From: Desulfospira joergensenii DSM 10085
GTDB lineage: Bacteria; Desulfobacterota; Desulfobacteria; Desulfobacterales; Desulfobacteraceae
DNA: 64,000 nt
NCBI RefSeq assembly: GCF_000420085.1
Contig: NZ_ATUG01000001.1
Location: 806,001-870,000 of the forward strand
Direction: 5' to 3'
The number at the start of each line of letters is the position of its first letter. The stretch's first letter is position 1. Of this stretch, positions 26,275-35,241 are shown one piece after another. Below the pieces are notes generated by a model. It worked only from the letters and a program-made list of their open reading frames with translations, was not told the origin of the DNA and ran no database searches. A program made the translations under genes and the position numbers.

Positions 26275-26309
26275 AAAACGGCCTGCTCTCAGTCGAGCAG
26301 GCCGTTTTT
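26275..26309 (+). terminator. Rho-independent terminator after phoA
   Basis: AAAACGGCCTGCTC (26275-26288) pairs perfectly with GAGCAGGCCGTTTT (26295-26308) around a six-base loop, and the U-run lies at the 3' side. The 14-bp stem closes the acyltransferase-phoA unit, so the YibE/F gene that starts 18 bases later needs its own promoter or readthrough. Confidence 0.92.
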
Positions 26310-26326
26310 AGAATAAGAACGCATCC

Positions 26327-27562
26327 ATGATAAAAAAAACGGTCATTCATCTGGGTTTCCTAAGCCTGATCCTGGCCGGGATCACCGCCTATTACACGTT
26401 CCAGCCGGACCATGGGGCAGAACAGATGGACGTTATGGAGGTCAAGGCCCGGGTCCTTTCGTCGGACAACTCTGAAGTCCGGTCTTCGGGCCTGTCCCAC
26501 ATCGGGTTCCAGACCCTGGAGGTCGAAATTCTGGAAGGCCGGTTCAAGGGGCAAAAAAAGACCGCCGTCAACAACCTGGTGGGTCAGACCGACCTGGAGA
26601 ATCTGTTTCAAAAGAATGACACCATCATTGCCGCCCTGATCCTGGAAGATGGTGCCATTGATTATGTCAAAGCCGTGGATCTTTTCCGTCAGGACACCCT
26701 CCTGCTCCTGTTCGGTCTGTTTGTAGCGGCGTTGCTCATCTACGCCGGAGTCATCGGCGTCAAGGCCCTGATGTCCTTTGTTCTGACCGTGTTCATCATC
26801 TGGGAAGTCCTGGTCCGGCTGATCCTCCGGGGATATCCTCCCCTGGCGGTAACCACCTGGACCCTGCTGCTCCTGTCCGCCATCATCATCTTCCTGGTGG
26901 CCGGGATCAACAAAAAAGGGCTGACCGCATTCACCGGAACTGCCTGCGGCCTGTTCACCACCCTGCTGGTCACCTCCCTCGTTGGCCGGGAAGCGGGACT
27001 TTTCGGGATGACCCAGCCCTATGTCAATGCCCTGATCTTCAGCGGCTACTATGACCTGGACATCCGCCAGATCTTTTACTCCGCCATCATTCTGGGGGCC
27101 TCGGGAGCGGCCATGGATATTGCCATGGACGTGGCCGCCTCCATGGACGAGATCAAAGCCAGAAAGCCGGACATCTCAACAACAGAGCTGATGCGGTCGG
27201 GTTTCAACGTGGGCCGCCAGGTCATCGGCACCATGACCACCACCCTTCTTCTGGCATACTCCGGGGGATATCTTACCCTGCTCATGATTTTCCGGGTCAA
27301 GGAACCCAGCATCATGCGGATGATCAACCTTAAAATCGTGGCCGCCGAGATCATGAGAACCCTGGTGGGCAGTATCGGCCTTGTCCTGGTGGCACCGATC
27401 ACGGCCATTGTGGGCGGCATGGTCATTGCCGGAGCCTGGGACCGAATCTGGAGGAAGAACCGGCCTTTGCCGGGTAAAAGGGAAAGATCGACGTCCGGGG
27501 TAAGGGATGGCGCAATAATCCTTTACGGTCTTTTTAGATTAAAACACAGGGCTTCAAAATGA
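26327..27562 (+). CDS. YibE/F family integral membrane protein
   Basis: The 411-residue protein has an N-terminal anchor helix, a soluble segment of about 100 residues (a small beta domain around KARVLSSDNSEV to LILEDGAIDYVKAVD) and seven or eight membrane helices. GASGAAMDIAMDVAASMDEI, the NVGRQVIGTMTTTLLLAYSGG stretch and the Met-rich end of the cytoplasmic loop are hallmark YibE/F sequences. The family function is not established. Its last 40 bases overlap the end of the convergent glycosyltransferase gene. The C-terminal tail after WRKNRPLPG is basic and probably cytoplasmic. Confidence 0.87.
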   Translation: MIKKTVIHLGFLSLILAGITAYYTFQPDHGAEQMDVMEVKARVLSSDNSEVRSSGLSHIGFQTLEVEILEGRFKGQKKTAVNNLVGQTDLENLFQKNDTIIAALILEDGAIDYVKAVDLFRQDTLLLLFGLFVAALLIYAGVIGVKALMSFVLTVFIIWEVLVRLILRGYPPLAVTTWTLLLLSAIIIFLVAGINKKGLTAFTGTACGLFTTLLVTSLVGREAGLFGMTQPYVNALIFSGYYDLDIRQIFYSAIILGASGAAMDIAMDVAASMDEIKARKPDISTTELMRSGFNVGRQVIGTMTTTLLLAYSGGYLTLLMIFRVKEPSIMRMINLKIVAAEIMRTLVGSIGLVLVAPITAIVGGMVIAGAWDRIWRKNRPLPGKRERSTSGVRDGAIILYGLFRLKHRASK

Positions 27563-28653
27563 TCGGTACAGATATCCCAGCTGTTTTCAAGGGCGGTTCT
27601 TCTGGCGTTTTCGCCGATTCGTTTCCTGAGGGAGGGATCTTTCAATCTCACAAGCAGCCGGGCGATATCATCTCTATTTTTACAGATAAACCCGTTTTCA
27701 TTGTGACGGATCAAACAGGAGGCCCCCAAAGCCTGTCCGGCAATGACCGGAAGGCTGCAGGCCATCCCTTCCAGCACGGCCATACCAAAAGCCTCAGCCT
27801 TTGACGGAAGCACCACCACATCGGCCGCAGCAAACCAGTCCGGCATATTTTTCTGCAATCCCAGAAAGCTTACCCGGGATTGATTCCCGCACTGACTTAC
27901 CCGTTTTCGATAAAAGGACATATTCTCTCCCCGCCCGGCCACGAGAAGCTGCATGCCTTGATCAATGGCCGGAATCAATAGATCCAGCCCCTTGCGCCGA
28001 AATTCAGATCCCACAAAGAGCACGGCCAGGTCTTTTTCCGGAATGCCCTCCCGGGCACGGATCTTCTTCCGCCGATCCTGAATTGCCCCTGGAGAAAACC
28101 CATTGGTATCAATTCCGGGTGTGATCACAGAAATATTTTTCGCCTTCGGATAGTGCCGAATGATATCTTTTTCAATGATCCGGGAGACCGGAACAAGAAC
28201 CGGACGATTCATCTGCTGTTTTTCCATCCAGAGGTAAACCCAGGCCCTGGGGCTCATCCAGATTTGATCGATTTTCCGAAATCCCGGATACCTGTCCATA
28301 CCGGTTTTATAGGAAAACGTATGAACAACGGAGATATCCTGGCACCCGGTCCGGTCATGGGAGAGAACGGCATCATATTTTTTTTTGGCCAATTGTTTTG
28401 AAACGTCCCGGCCAAAGGCCCAGAGTCTGGTACTGGATGAAATGTTTAAACGGCAGGGAATTTTGATGTGATTTATCCCGGCAAGCAGTCCTTCATCAGC
28501 TTCCCAGGAATAAAGATCCACCCGGTGACCCCGGGAGATCAGACGGCGGGTGGTCTCAACGGCATATTTTTCAGCCCCGCCCAGCAGATTGAAGTGCTTG
28601 ACAATAACGGCCAGATTCAAGGATTCCGTTGCTTCCCCCTCCAACTTACACAA
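27523..28653 (-). CDS. Glycosyltransferase family 4 (last gene of the LPS cluster)
   Basis: The product (about 376 residues) is a GT-B glycosyltransferase. It has LLGGAEKYAVETTRRLISRGH near the N terminus, the donor-lobe start LAVLFVGSEFRRKGLDLLIPAI, and ADVVVLPSKAEAFGMAVLEGMACSLPVIAG with the conserved EAFGMAVLEG motif. It is likely an LPS-core sugar transferase. The start is uncertain. I chose TTG at 28653, with AAAGGA six bases upstream and directly after the previous stop. The frame is open to 28695, and TTG 28620 also fits homology. Its 3' end overlaps the convergent YibE/F gene by 40 bases. Confidence 0.85.
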   Translation of the reverse strand: MCKLEGEATESLNLAVIVKHFNLLGGAEKYAVETTRRLISRGHRVDLYSWEADEGLLAGINHIKIPCRLNISSSTRLWAFGRDVSKQLAKKKYDAVLSHDRTGCQDISVVHTFSYKTGMDRYPGFRKIDQIWMSPRAWVYLWMEKQQMNRPVLVPVSRIIEKDIIRHYPKAKNISVITPGIDTNGFSPGAIQDRRKKIRAREGIPEKDLAVLFVGSEFRRKGLDLLIPAIDQGMQLLVAGRGENMSFYRKRVSQCGNQSRVSFLGLQKNMPDWFAAADVVVLPSKAEAFGMAVLEGMACSLPVIAGQALGASCLIRHNENGFICKNRDDIARLLVRLKDPSLRKRIGENARRTALENSWDICTDHFEALCFNLKRP

Positions 28654-28655
28654 CC

Positions 28656-29435
28656 CTATTCCTTTGGATTTGTGTCCAGATCGGTCCTGCCACAATTCTG
28701 CTCATAGAGCTTGGCATACTTGTAAAAGGTGCCTTCAAAATTGCCAAAGGCGATAATAAAACCCGGCCATCCGTCAAGAAATCCTAGTTTTAAAAAATAG
28801 TGCTGGATAAACGACCAAACCGCATGACCCACGGATTTCATCTTTCCGGGCCTTTCTCCGGCCTGGGCCAGTTTTTTGGCCCCCAGGGTGGAATACCGGT
28901 TGGCCTTGTAAAGAATCTCATCCAAAGATTTAAAGGGGATCTGGTGAATGGCATTTTTCAGGTATCCGCAGGGTCTGTCGCTTTTTACCTCATACCGTTC
29001 ATGGACCGGATCATCCAGAAAATGCATCACCCCCTGCCTGAAAACCTGGGGCTGCCGATAATCCGGATAAAACCCGGAATGGCGGATCCACTTCCCCATG
29101 AAAAAATTTTTCCGGGGGATATAATAGGCATCCAGACTATCCTCTGCCTGGATGATTTTAAGAATCTCTCCCTTGACTTGTTCCGTGCATCGTTCATCAG
29201 AGTCCAGGCTAAAAATCCAGTCATTGGAGCATGCCTCAATGGCCCGGTTCCTCAAATCTCCAAACCCCCTGAAGGGGATCTGGATGACTCTGGCACCCAA
29301 GGATTCGGCAATCTTTGCGGTTTTATCCGTGCTAAAGGAATCTGCAACGATAATCTCGTCAGCCCATTGCACACTTTTTATTGCCGCCCTTATCTTATCC
29401 TGCTCGTTAAAGGCTATAATATATACAGAAATCAT
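28656..29435 (-). CDS. Family 2 glycosyltransferase, WaaE/KdtX-like
   Basis: The 259-residue GT-A enzyme starts MISVYIIAFNEQDKIRAAI and has DEIIVADSFSTDKTAKIAE and WIFSLDSDERC with the metal-binding D-x-D. The segment FPDYRQPQVFRQG-like (actual FYPDYRQPQVFR) and VHERYEV follow, matching the WaaE/KdtX group that adds glucose to heptose in the LPS core. It ends before the next gene's start with only three bases between. A membrane-associated helical stretch (FLKLGFLDGWPGFIIAFG) near the C terminus is usual in this group. This gene marks the shift from GC-rich to AT-rich DNA on its upstream side. Confidence 0.87.
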   Translation of the reverse strand: MISVYIIAFNEQDKIRAAIKSVQWADEIIVADSFSTDKTAKIAESLGARVIQIPFRGFGDLRNRAIEACSNDWIFSLDSDERCTEQVKGEILKIIQAEDSLDAYYIPRKNFFMGKWIRHSGFYPDYRQPQVFRQGVMHFLDDPVHERYEVKSDRPCGYLKNAIHQIPFKSLDEILYKANRYSTLGAKKLAQAGERPGKMKSVGHAVWSFIQHYFLKLGFLDGWPGFIIAFGNFEGTFYKYAKLYEQNCGRTDLDTNPKE

Positions 29436-29596
29436 AGGCCCATATTCACAATATTTCTTTGGCTTTCTTTTTCATCATCTGCACAATGAACAATTCATAT
29501 CTTCTAAAAATTCTTCACCATTGTTATTTCAATAATATTGCATTGTATATTAAACCGAACCCCATGAAAACAAAACTATGTACATTTTGTATTATT

Positions 29597-30838
29597 TTAT
29601 GCAGATCGAGTCGGCGTGTTTTGATTGAGCTTCCAGACAATCGTAATCAAAGCTAAAATAATATAAAAAATGGTATCCAAAAAATGAACAAAAACAGGCT
29701 GCACCAACCCGTTCACCAAAAACATGGTTACCATAGCCAAACAGCATCTTGCCCCATTTTTTATAAACTCATCTTTCCCGTACAAAATAAGTTTCACGCA
29801 GGTGAACAATGATACTGCAAAGATACTGGCATATATGATAATTCCAAAGACACCGGTACGCACACCTATGTGGAGAAACATATTATGGGGCCAGAAAAAA
29901 TTTTTATTTTTTCTGTATTCTTCCGGTATTCTATCCACATATTTTTCCCTATCAATGTACTTTGGATTCCTGAATGTATCAATGGAAAATCCGGTACCGG
30001 CAATGGGATAATCCTTTATGATCTCAAGGGAATAAAAAATCAAAGCTTTTCTTGCGTGATCTTTAAAAATCAGATTCGGTCTGATCCTATTTTTCATTGG
30101 TGTCTGTACAATGGAAATGATAATGACAAGAAACATCATTACCATTATTCTTTTATGCTTCCAGAAGAGTATGGGCGTGGTTAGGATTAGAGAAAAAAGC
30201 GCCCCCCTTGAATGGGTTAAAATGATAGAAAACAATAAAATAAACATCGCCCCGATCAAAAGAACTCTTTGAAAACCCTTTTTTTGAATGGGAATAAGCC
30301 ATACAGACAAAATTACCCCCATAATCAAACCAAAGGGGATAATATCAACCGCTATGGATGAAAGTCTTAAAACAAAACGAGAAGAAATATCATAATTCAA
30401 AATACCATAATAATAAATCAAGGTTCCAATGGTAAAAACACACTCGGACAGAATGATACCGATTGTCAATAAAACAAGTCTTTTCCTGGTATCGGAAAAA
30501 TTGATTAGCAGAACATAAAATATCAAGTATCTTACCAAATGGGAATATAGATCATGGAGGCTGTCTGCCCTGTCCAAAGCGAAAACAACACTGATTGCGG
30601 ACCAGATAAAAAATAAGCTCAAAGGATACAGCAGAGGAGATTTGTAATAAAAGTTCTTTTTCCTACCCATTGCCAGAATAAGTACAGGTATGAGTGAAGC
30701 ATAGAAAAACGCCTGTATAAAAAATGAAACATGGGGAAACGGATTTAAAAAGGCCACCCCCAAAAGCAGGAAATAAGCAGTTTCGTTTAAAAGAGTTGTG
30801 TTTCCCTCTTTTGGTACGGCGATTGATCGAATTGTCAT
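29597..30838 (-). CDS. O-antigen ligase-like membrane protein (WaaL/Wzy-C superfamily)
   Basis: The 413-residue protein has 10-12 predicted membrane helices and one larger periplasmic loop with the Wzy_C signature region. It carries LTHSRGALFSLIL before a helix and GTGFSIDTFRNPKY with PHNMFLHIGVRTGVFGIIIY, where the His-containing PHNMFLH stretch is typical of O-antigen ligases. It would join O-polysaccharide to lipid A-core at the outer face of the inner membrane. The base composition is strongly AT-rich. About 160 bases of AT-rich gap separate it from the WaaE-like gene downstream, with no further gene seen. A polymerase (Wzy) role is less likely but not excluded. Confidence 0.8.
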   Translation of the reverse strand: MTIRSIAVPKEGNTTLLNETAYFLLLGVAFLNPFPHVSFFIQAFFYASLIPVLILAMGRKKNFYYKSPLLYPLSLFFIWSAISVVFALDRADSLHDLYSHLVRYLIFYVLLINFSDTRKRLVLLTIGIILSECVFTIGTLIYYYGILNYDISSRFVLRLSSIAVDIIPFGLIMGVILSVWLIPIQKKGFQRVLLIGAMFILLFSIILTHSRGALFSLILTTPILFWKHKRIMVMMFLVIIISIVQTPMKNRIRPNLIFKDHARKALIFYSLEIIKDYPIAGTGFSIDTFRNPKYIDREKYVDRIPEEYRKNKNFFWPHNMFLHIGVRTGVFGIIIYASIFAVSLFTCVKLILYGKDEFIKNGARCCLAMVTMFLVNGLVQPVFVHFLDTIFYIILALITIVWKLNQNTPTRSA

Positions 30839-30851
30839 GTTTTATCTTGTT

Positions 30852-31598
30852 TTAAAAATTTATAGTTTTTCTAAAATGCTTAAATAAACGTTTGATAGGG
30901 AGGGCTTTCAAGAAGGCCATGAAGGTGATGAACTTGAATGTTTTTGGAGCACTATCGAATAAATCCTTATCAATTAAAACGACATCATGCTGTTGCTTAT
31001 TACGACCATGACCCAATAATACATACCCCATGCTCTCAGCCAATGCCAACACATCGGAACGCGTTTTCTGCCCTTTCCATACCATCTGTGTTTCCACTTC
31101 TGCGTGAATCAATTTAACTCTGTCACGGATACCCCTTATTCCTTCCAGCACTTCATAGGAGGCGCCTTCAACATCAATCCATAATGCAATATTTCCCAAA
31201 GCTCCTAATCCTGAAATTTTAGAGTCCAAGCGCACCCCTCTTAATTGGATACGGTTCTTTTCTGACTCAGCGTTTCGCAAAAAGACAGAACTCGTTCCAC
31301 GAAGATGCTCATCAACTCCTTTTATGTCGGATGGTTTTACTATATAAAAAGATTTGTTACAGTTCTCATTCCATACAATTTCGTTAAATAGTAGAATGGA
31401 TTTTTCTTTAATAACAGAATCCTGGCATATGGCTGCAAAATTATAGGGATTGGCCTCAAAAATAAGGCCTTGGGATGCAGGCAATATTCTCTTGAAACGA
31501 AGAGCATCTGCACCATCCATGGATCCTATATCACAGACTATTTCCGGTTTTACGATTCTAAGCAACAGATTAAAAAGAAATTTTGTTGTAAGCTCCAT
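30852..31598 (-). CDS. FkbM-family methyltransferase
   Basis: The protein (about 248 residues) has the FkbM Rossmann pattern: PEIVCDIGSMDGADALRFKR as the SAM-binding motif I, LIFEANPYNFAAI as the acidic motif, and IALWIDVEGASYEVLEGI, the family-defining D-V-E-G strand. Family members O-methylate sugars and other small groups. In this cluster a sugar of the O-chain is the likely acceptor. The start could be GTG 31604 or ATG 31598, and I prefer the ATG. It lies 13 bases upstream of the O-antigen ligase-like gene in the direction of transcription. Confidence 0.85.
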   Translation of the reverse strand: MELTTKFLFNLLLRIVKPEIVCDIGSMDGADALRFKRILPASQGLIFEANPYNFAAICQDSVIKEKSILLFNEIVWNENCNKSFYIVKPSDIKGVDEHLRGTSSVFLRNAESEKNRIQLRGVRLDSKISGLGALGNIALWIDVEGASYEVLEGIRGIRDRVKLIHAEVETQMVWKGQKTRSDVLALAESMGYVLLGHGRNKQQHDVVLIDKDLFDSAPKTFKFITFMAFLKALPIKRLFKHFRKTINF

Positions 31599-31767
31599 AC
31601 TCACTTTTCCAAATCACCTTTCCTCCTAATATAATTCTTACTGTCAGTATTATTTTAACTCAACAATAATATCGACTTTCTTCTTGGCTTGCTCTCTATA
31701 CTATATTTCATATTTTTCAACAATGCCGAACTTCGGGAACCTTTCTGGCAAAGCCGGAGGCTGGCTT

Positions 31768-31909
31768 ATGATAGTTGTGCTGAAAATTGCAATCATAGTG
31801 TTTAGTGAAATTTCCCCTGCAGAATTTCCTTGAAGAAAAAGAGATCGAACTGTTTGGGGAGATCTGCACTTTTCCACCTAAGCATTGTGAGCCGTTCAGT
31901 TTGCTTTAG
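31768..31909 (+). pseudogene. Possible frameshifted gene remnant on the plus strand
   Basis: A GGAGG ribosome site at 31756-31760 precedes ATG 31768, which encodes MIVVLKIAIIVFSEISPA and then stops at 31833. One frame away, coding-like sequence continues (FLEEKEIELFGEICTFP) to a stop at 31909, overlapping the end of the GT10 gene. Read together with one frameshift this resembles a decayed small gene. It runs against all its neighbours. I do not recognise it, and a chance pattern is possible. Confidence 0.2.
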
Positions 31910-32969
31910 TGCGTCGCCAGATAGCTTTGAGACTCTTCATATGGCAATAACCGGAAAGGCTTAGTGCGTCCCAACCACTCAATTTCAATGGTTGGTGATC
32001 CTTGTTTATGACTCTTATAATTTGTTTTCTCAAGAATCCTTCTTCAAACACTTTTCTGGCATCACTTTCTAAAAATGCTATTATCCTATTCAGAATCCCA
32101 TTGTATGTGCTTTGATCAATATTGCTTATATAATCATACACTTGATGAATATTTTTGAATTTAGAATAATCAATGTAGCAATGTTCCGGGATATAATCTG
32201 AAACATTTTCCGCACCGTAATATATTGGAATGATACCCGATCTAAAACAGTCAAATATTTTTTCCGAAATATAGCCTTTCACATTTTTCATATTTTCAAA
32301 ACAGAGCGCGAATCTATAATTTGTATATATTTCAGCTTTGCTTTCACAGGAGCCTTTATAATTTTTATACCGATTCTTTTCCCACAGCATACCGTAAAAA
32401 TCAAAATCATTGAAATCGTTGATTTCAAAATGAGAAATGACTTTTTTTCTTTCTCCATATAATTCGTCCGGATGACTGGAAGATTTATCCATTGAAATAC
32501 TGACGAGGAGCTTTTTGTCCTTAATTGTTTTTAACCGTGTAAAGTCAACTCTGTCATCAAAATACTGCGGTATATTGATCTTAAAGTACTTTTCATTGTC
32601 AATGATCTCATCATTCCAGGTCATGATATAGTGAAAAAAATGCTCTATCCCTTTTAATTTCTTTGGTGAATTTTCCCTGGATACCACAGGCGGTTCCCAC
32701 GCAAAGTATATCAATTTCCCATGAAAATCAGACTTCAAGATCTTGTACAATTCCTGAAAATCGAGCTTGAAAAAAAAGATGGCGTCCAATTCTTCGTAAT
32801 TTTCATAAAAATCCAGTGTATTGAATTCTACCTTTTCTTTAATCAAGTTTTCCCTCAGCAGATAATACGGATAGATTATGTTATCTCGGTTGACCTTGCT
32901 ATCATTGATATCAAACATCCGGTTTTTGTTGAAAACAGAATCCGAAGTGAATAGGCCGATCTTCATCAT
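31896..32969 (-). CDS. Glycosyltransferase family 10 (alpha-1,3/1,4-fucosyltransferase-like)
   Basis: The 357-residue protein carries the GT10 C-terminal donor-binding signature around residues 222-255: YRFALCFENMKNVKGYISEK, then IFDCFRSGIIPIYYGAENVSDYIP. The E-N and Y-I-S-E-K residues correspond to the conserved GDP-fucose site of bacterial and animal alpha-1,3-fucosyltransferases. An N-terminal Rossmann lobe with IFFFKLDFQ and YFAWEPPVV is present. No signal anchor is seen, as usual in bacteria. The gene is very AT-rich. With the neighbouring GT11 gene it points to a fucose-containing O-chain. Fucose synthesis genes are not in this window. Confidence 0.8.
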   Translation of the reverse strand: MMKIGLFTSDSVFNKNRMFDINDSKVNRDNIIYPYYLLRENLIKEKVEFNTLDFYENYEELDAIFFFKLDFQELYKILKSDFHGKLIYFAWEPPVVSRENSPKKLKGIEHFFHYIMTWNDEIIDNEKYFKINIPQYFDDRVDFTRLKTIKDKKLLVSISMDKSSSHPDELYGERKKVISHFEINDFNDFDFYGMLWEKNRYKNYKGSCESKAEIYTNYRFALCFENMKNVKGYISEKIFDCFRSGIIPIYYGAENVSDYIPEHCYIDYSKFKNIHQVYDYISNIDQSTYNGILNRIIAFLESDARKVFEEGFLRKQIIRVINKDHQPLKLSGWDALSLSGYCHMKSLKAIWRRTKAN

Positions 32970-32991
32970 AAAACAGCGCCTTTTTCTTTAA

Positions 32992-33867
32992 CTACAGCAG
33001 TATCCAATCGTCCGGTAACAAATCCATGACCGGTTTTTCCATAAGAATCTTCCTGGAAAACCATTTTCTCGGAGCGATTACAATTTTTTCTGGATTTTGA
33101 TTCAACCATGCCCCCCACCAACTGAAAGAACTATTTGCAATGATGTTGTGATGACAATTTGCCATCAAATACATATCCTCATAGGGGAGGCAATCATTAT
33201 CGCTTATAATGCATGAGGTATCTTCTAAAAACTTAAAGTTTTCCTCTACATAGTGAGGGTCATCGGTAAACAAAAAGAAAAAACTTTCTGGAAACATTTT
33301 TTCCATCAGTTTTATACTGTTAAGATAATAAGCCTCGTTTAGGGTTCCGTGTACTTCATTGATACCCTGATCAGAAATATAATCGCCTCTTCTGATGTGA
33401 ACTGAGACACTTTCTTTTTTTGAACTTATCACCTTTAAGACTGTCTTAAGGCGGGATGTCAAGGGGATATCAAGTAAAATATCTTTTAACTGATCTGAAT
33501 ATTTCTCAAAATATTTATAGCTTTGGAAATACCCTTCAATCCTTACAGGCTCCCTAATATCAAAAAAGGCCGGATCAAAAAAAAAATGGCTCTCATGAAA
33601 TTGTTTTATTTTTTCCTTAAAGTTCAGGAAAGGGATTCGAAGCCTGCTGAATACACCCGGATCATCATCTTTTATACAGGCAAATGAATTTTTAATTTTA
33701 GGAAACGTATAAAGCTCAAAGTTTCTTTTCTGACAGCTATCAAAGGTAGATATATTTAGGACAAGATCCAAATTTAACCTTTTAGACAATGCAAATCCGG
33801 CGGAGAATTGAAAAATCTGATTTCCCAACCCTCCATTAACAACTGTTTCAACATATTTTTTACCCAA
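32992..33867 (-). CDS. Glycosyltransferase family 11 (alpha-1,2-fucosyltransferase-like)
   Basis: The 291-residue protein shows the GT11 pattern: VNGGLGNQIFQFSAGFALSK at the N terminus, then SVSVHIRRGDYISDQGINEV with the H-x-R-R-G-D GDP-fucose motif. A later part, DMYLMANCHHNIIANSSFSWWGAWL, is the third conserved block. It transfers a fucose (or similar deoxyhexose) in alpha-1,2 linkage. Translation seems to start at TTG 33867 behind AAAGGAAAGAG. It lies 22 bases before the GT10 gene, and together they could build a difucosylated, blood-group-like side group. Confidence 0.85.
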   Translation of the reverse strand: MGKKYVETVVNGGLGNQIFQFSAGFALSKRLNLDLVLNISTFDSCQKRNFELYTFPKIKNSFACIKDDDPGVFSRLRIPFLNFKEKIKQFHESHFFFDPAFFDIREPVRIEGYFQSYKYFEKYSDQLKDILLDIPLTSRLKTVLKVISSKKESVSVHIRRGDYISDQGINEVHGTLNEAYYLNSIKLMEKMFPESFFFLFTDDPHYVEENFKFLEDTSCIISDNDCLPYEDMYLMANCHHNIIANSSFSWWGAWLNQNPEKIVIAPRKWFSRKILMEKPVMDLLPDDWILL

Positions 33868-33916
33868 TGGCTCTTTCCTTTAAACAGAGATAGCCCCGGA
33901 CAAAAGGCAAGTCATT

Positions 33917-34936
33917 TTATCTGTTTTTATCCAGTTTGTTGGTTTTAAGTTTAATCAAATCCTGTCCAAGCACCCTTAAAAACATTTTATCTTTGGTCAA
34001 GTGGATCTGAATGATTTTCCTTCGCATGAATGTATATCTCCACCAAACATCTTTTAATTTCAGAAAAAACAGCATTCTTTTCGGCAAAAGGCCTTTACTT
34101 GACAGAAGGCTGACTCCTTGAATAAATTCCAGACCCAATTTTAAATTATGATGAATCAAGATCTGATGAACTTCAATAACGAAGCGCAAAAGGCTTTTTT
34201 GATAGTGGTCCATCAGTTTGTTTTCCCTGTAGAATCTGCAGATATACTCTATGCCGGTTAAGTAATCCCTACACTCTTTTTGCGAAAAAGGTCTTTGTGT
34301 AATGCTCGACTGCCTTTGCCTGTATACAACGCCGGGAACGTCCAAAAAAAAGAGAGTTTCTGCTTTGGGCAGCAGGACATAATGTACGGGGACATCCTCG
34401 AAATATATATGGTCAATGAACCGGGTGTTTTCAAAAAGGCTTCTATGATAAAGCTTTCCCCAGCAGGCCATGTAGAATTTATTCATAACAGAATCATCAA
34501 TGGGATAAAAGCCTGTTTTCAAACCCTTACCAGACCAAGTATCGATCTGATGATTCCAAGTCAAGACCTTATAAGGCATAATCAGATAAGGAACTGAATA
34601 TTTTTCTGAACAATGAAAGGCGGATTCCAAAACCGTGTCGGAATATAGATAATCATCGCCGTCTATAAAGAATAGATACTTACCGCTGGAAGCATCTATA
34701 CCAGAGTTTCGGCTTCCTCCGGGCCCCTTATTTATATTATGCCTGATCAGACGAATTCGCCTATCCTCACGGGCCAATTCTCTAACCATTTTTAGAGAAT
34801 TATCTTCACCGCAGTCATCAACACAGACGATCTCAATCTCTTTAAGTGTCTGGGAAAGGACAGACCGAATGCATTGCGAAATATAACTTTCAACATTAAA
34901 AAACGGTATAATCACAGATATTTTAACAGGGGTCAT
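33917..34936 (-). CDS. Family 2 glycosyltransferase (O-chain)
   Basis: The 339-residue protein has a standard GT-A domain in residues 1-220: ISVIIPFFNVESYISQCIRSVLSQTL, VCVDDCGEDNSL, GPGGSRNSGIDASSGKYL and FFIDGDDYLY with the D-x-D metal site. The C-terminal part is helical and basic. It would extend the O-chain or outer core. The donor sugar cannot be read from sequence. A GAGGGAAA site lies before the ATG. Composition is AT-rich like its neighbours. Confidence 0.88.
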   Translation of the reverse strand: MTPVKISVIIPFFNVESYISQCIRSVLSQTLKEIEIVCVDDCGEDNSLKMVRELAREDRRIRLIRHNINKGPGGSRNSGIDASSGKYLFFIDGDDYLYSDTVLESAFHCSEKYSVPYLIMPYKVLTWNHQIDTWSGKGLKTGFYPIDDSVMNKFYMACWGKLYHRSLFENTRFIDHIYFEDVPVHYVLLPKAETLFFLDVPGVVYRQRQSSITQRPFSQKECRDYLTGIEYICRFYRENKLMDHYQKSLLRFVIEVHQILIHHNLKLGLEFIQGVSLLSSKGLLPKRMLFFLKLKDVWWRYTFMRRKIIQIHLTKDKMFLRVLGQDLIKLKTNKLDKNR

Positions 34937-34944
34937 TTTCCCTC

Positions 34945-35223
34945 TTATTCTTGAGCATCAACTTTATCTGTGCCAGTATGCCTGTCTATCCTTGAAAGAA
35001 GCCATAATAGCATCTGTGGCAGTGTTATGTCCGACAAGGCTCCAACGGGTATCATTGGGTGAAAATCTTGACTGGGTAAAAGCTTAAAAGAACCAACATC
35101 ACCCCAATGCTCGGGGTTCACATCCGTGTTCCAAAAATCCTCATAATAAATGAAGAGAGCCCTGAATGGACTTCTGTACACCCTATGTTGTGGTATCATT
35201 TTCAATTTAGTTGTAAGGTCCAA
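34945..35223 (-). CDS. Hypothetical protein, about 92 residues
   Basis: A short frame fills the gap between two glycosyltransferase-type genes, eight bases before the downstream start and 18 after the upstream stop. The start is TTG 35223 or ATG 35199. Neither has a strong ribosome site. The product contains ALFIYYEDFWNTDVNPEHWGD and a hydrophobic helix near SDITLPQMLLWLLSRI. I do not recognise a family. It could be a real small protein kept by coupling or the tail of a broken gene. Confidence 0.4.
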   Translation of the reverse strand: MDLTTKLKMIPQHRVYRSPFRALFIYYEDFWNTDVNPEHWGDVGSFKLLPSQDFHPMIPVGALSDITLPQMLLWLLSRIDRHTGTDKVDAQE

Positions 35224-35241
35224 GCGGTTTTATTGTTTTCT

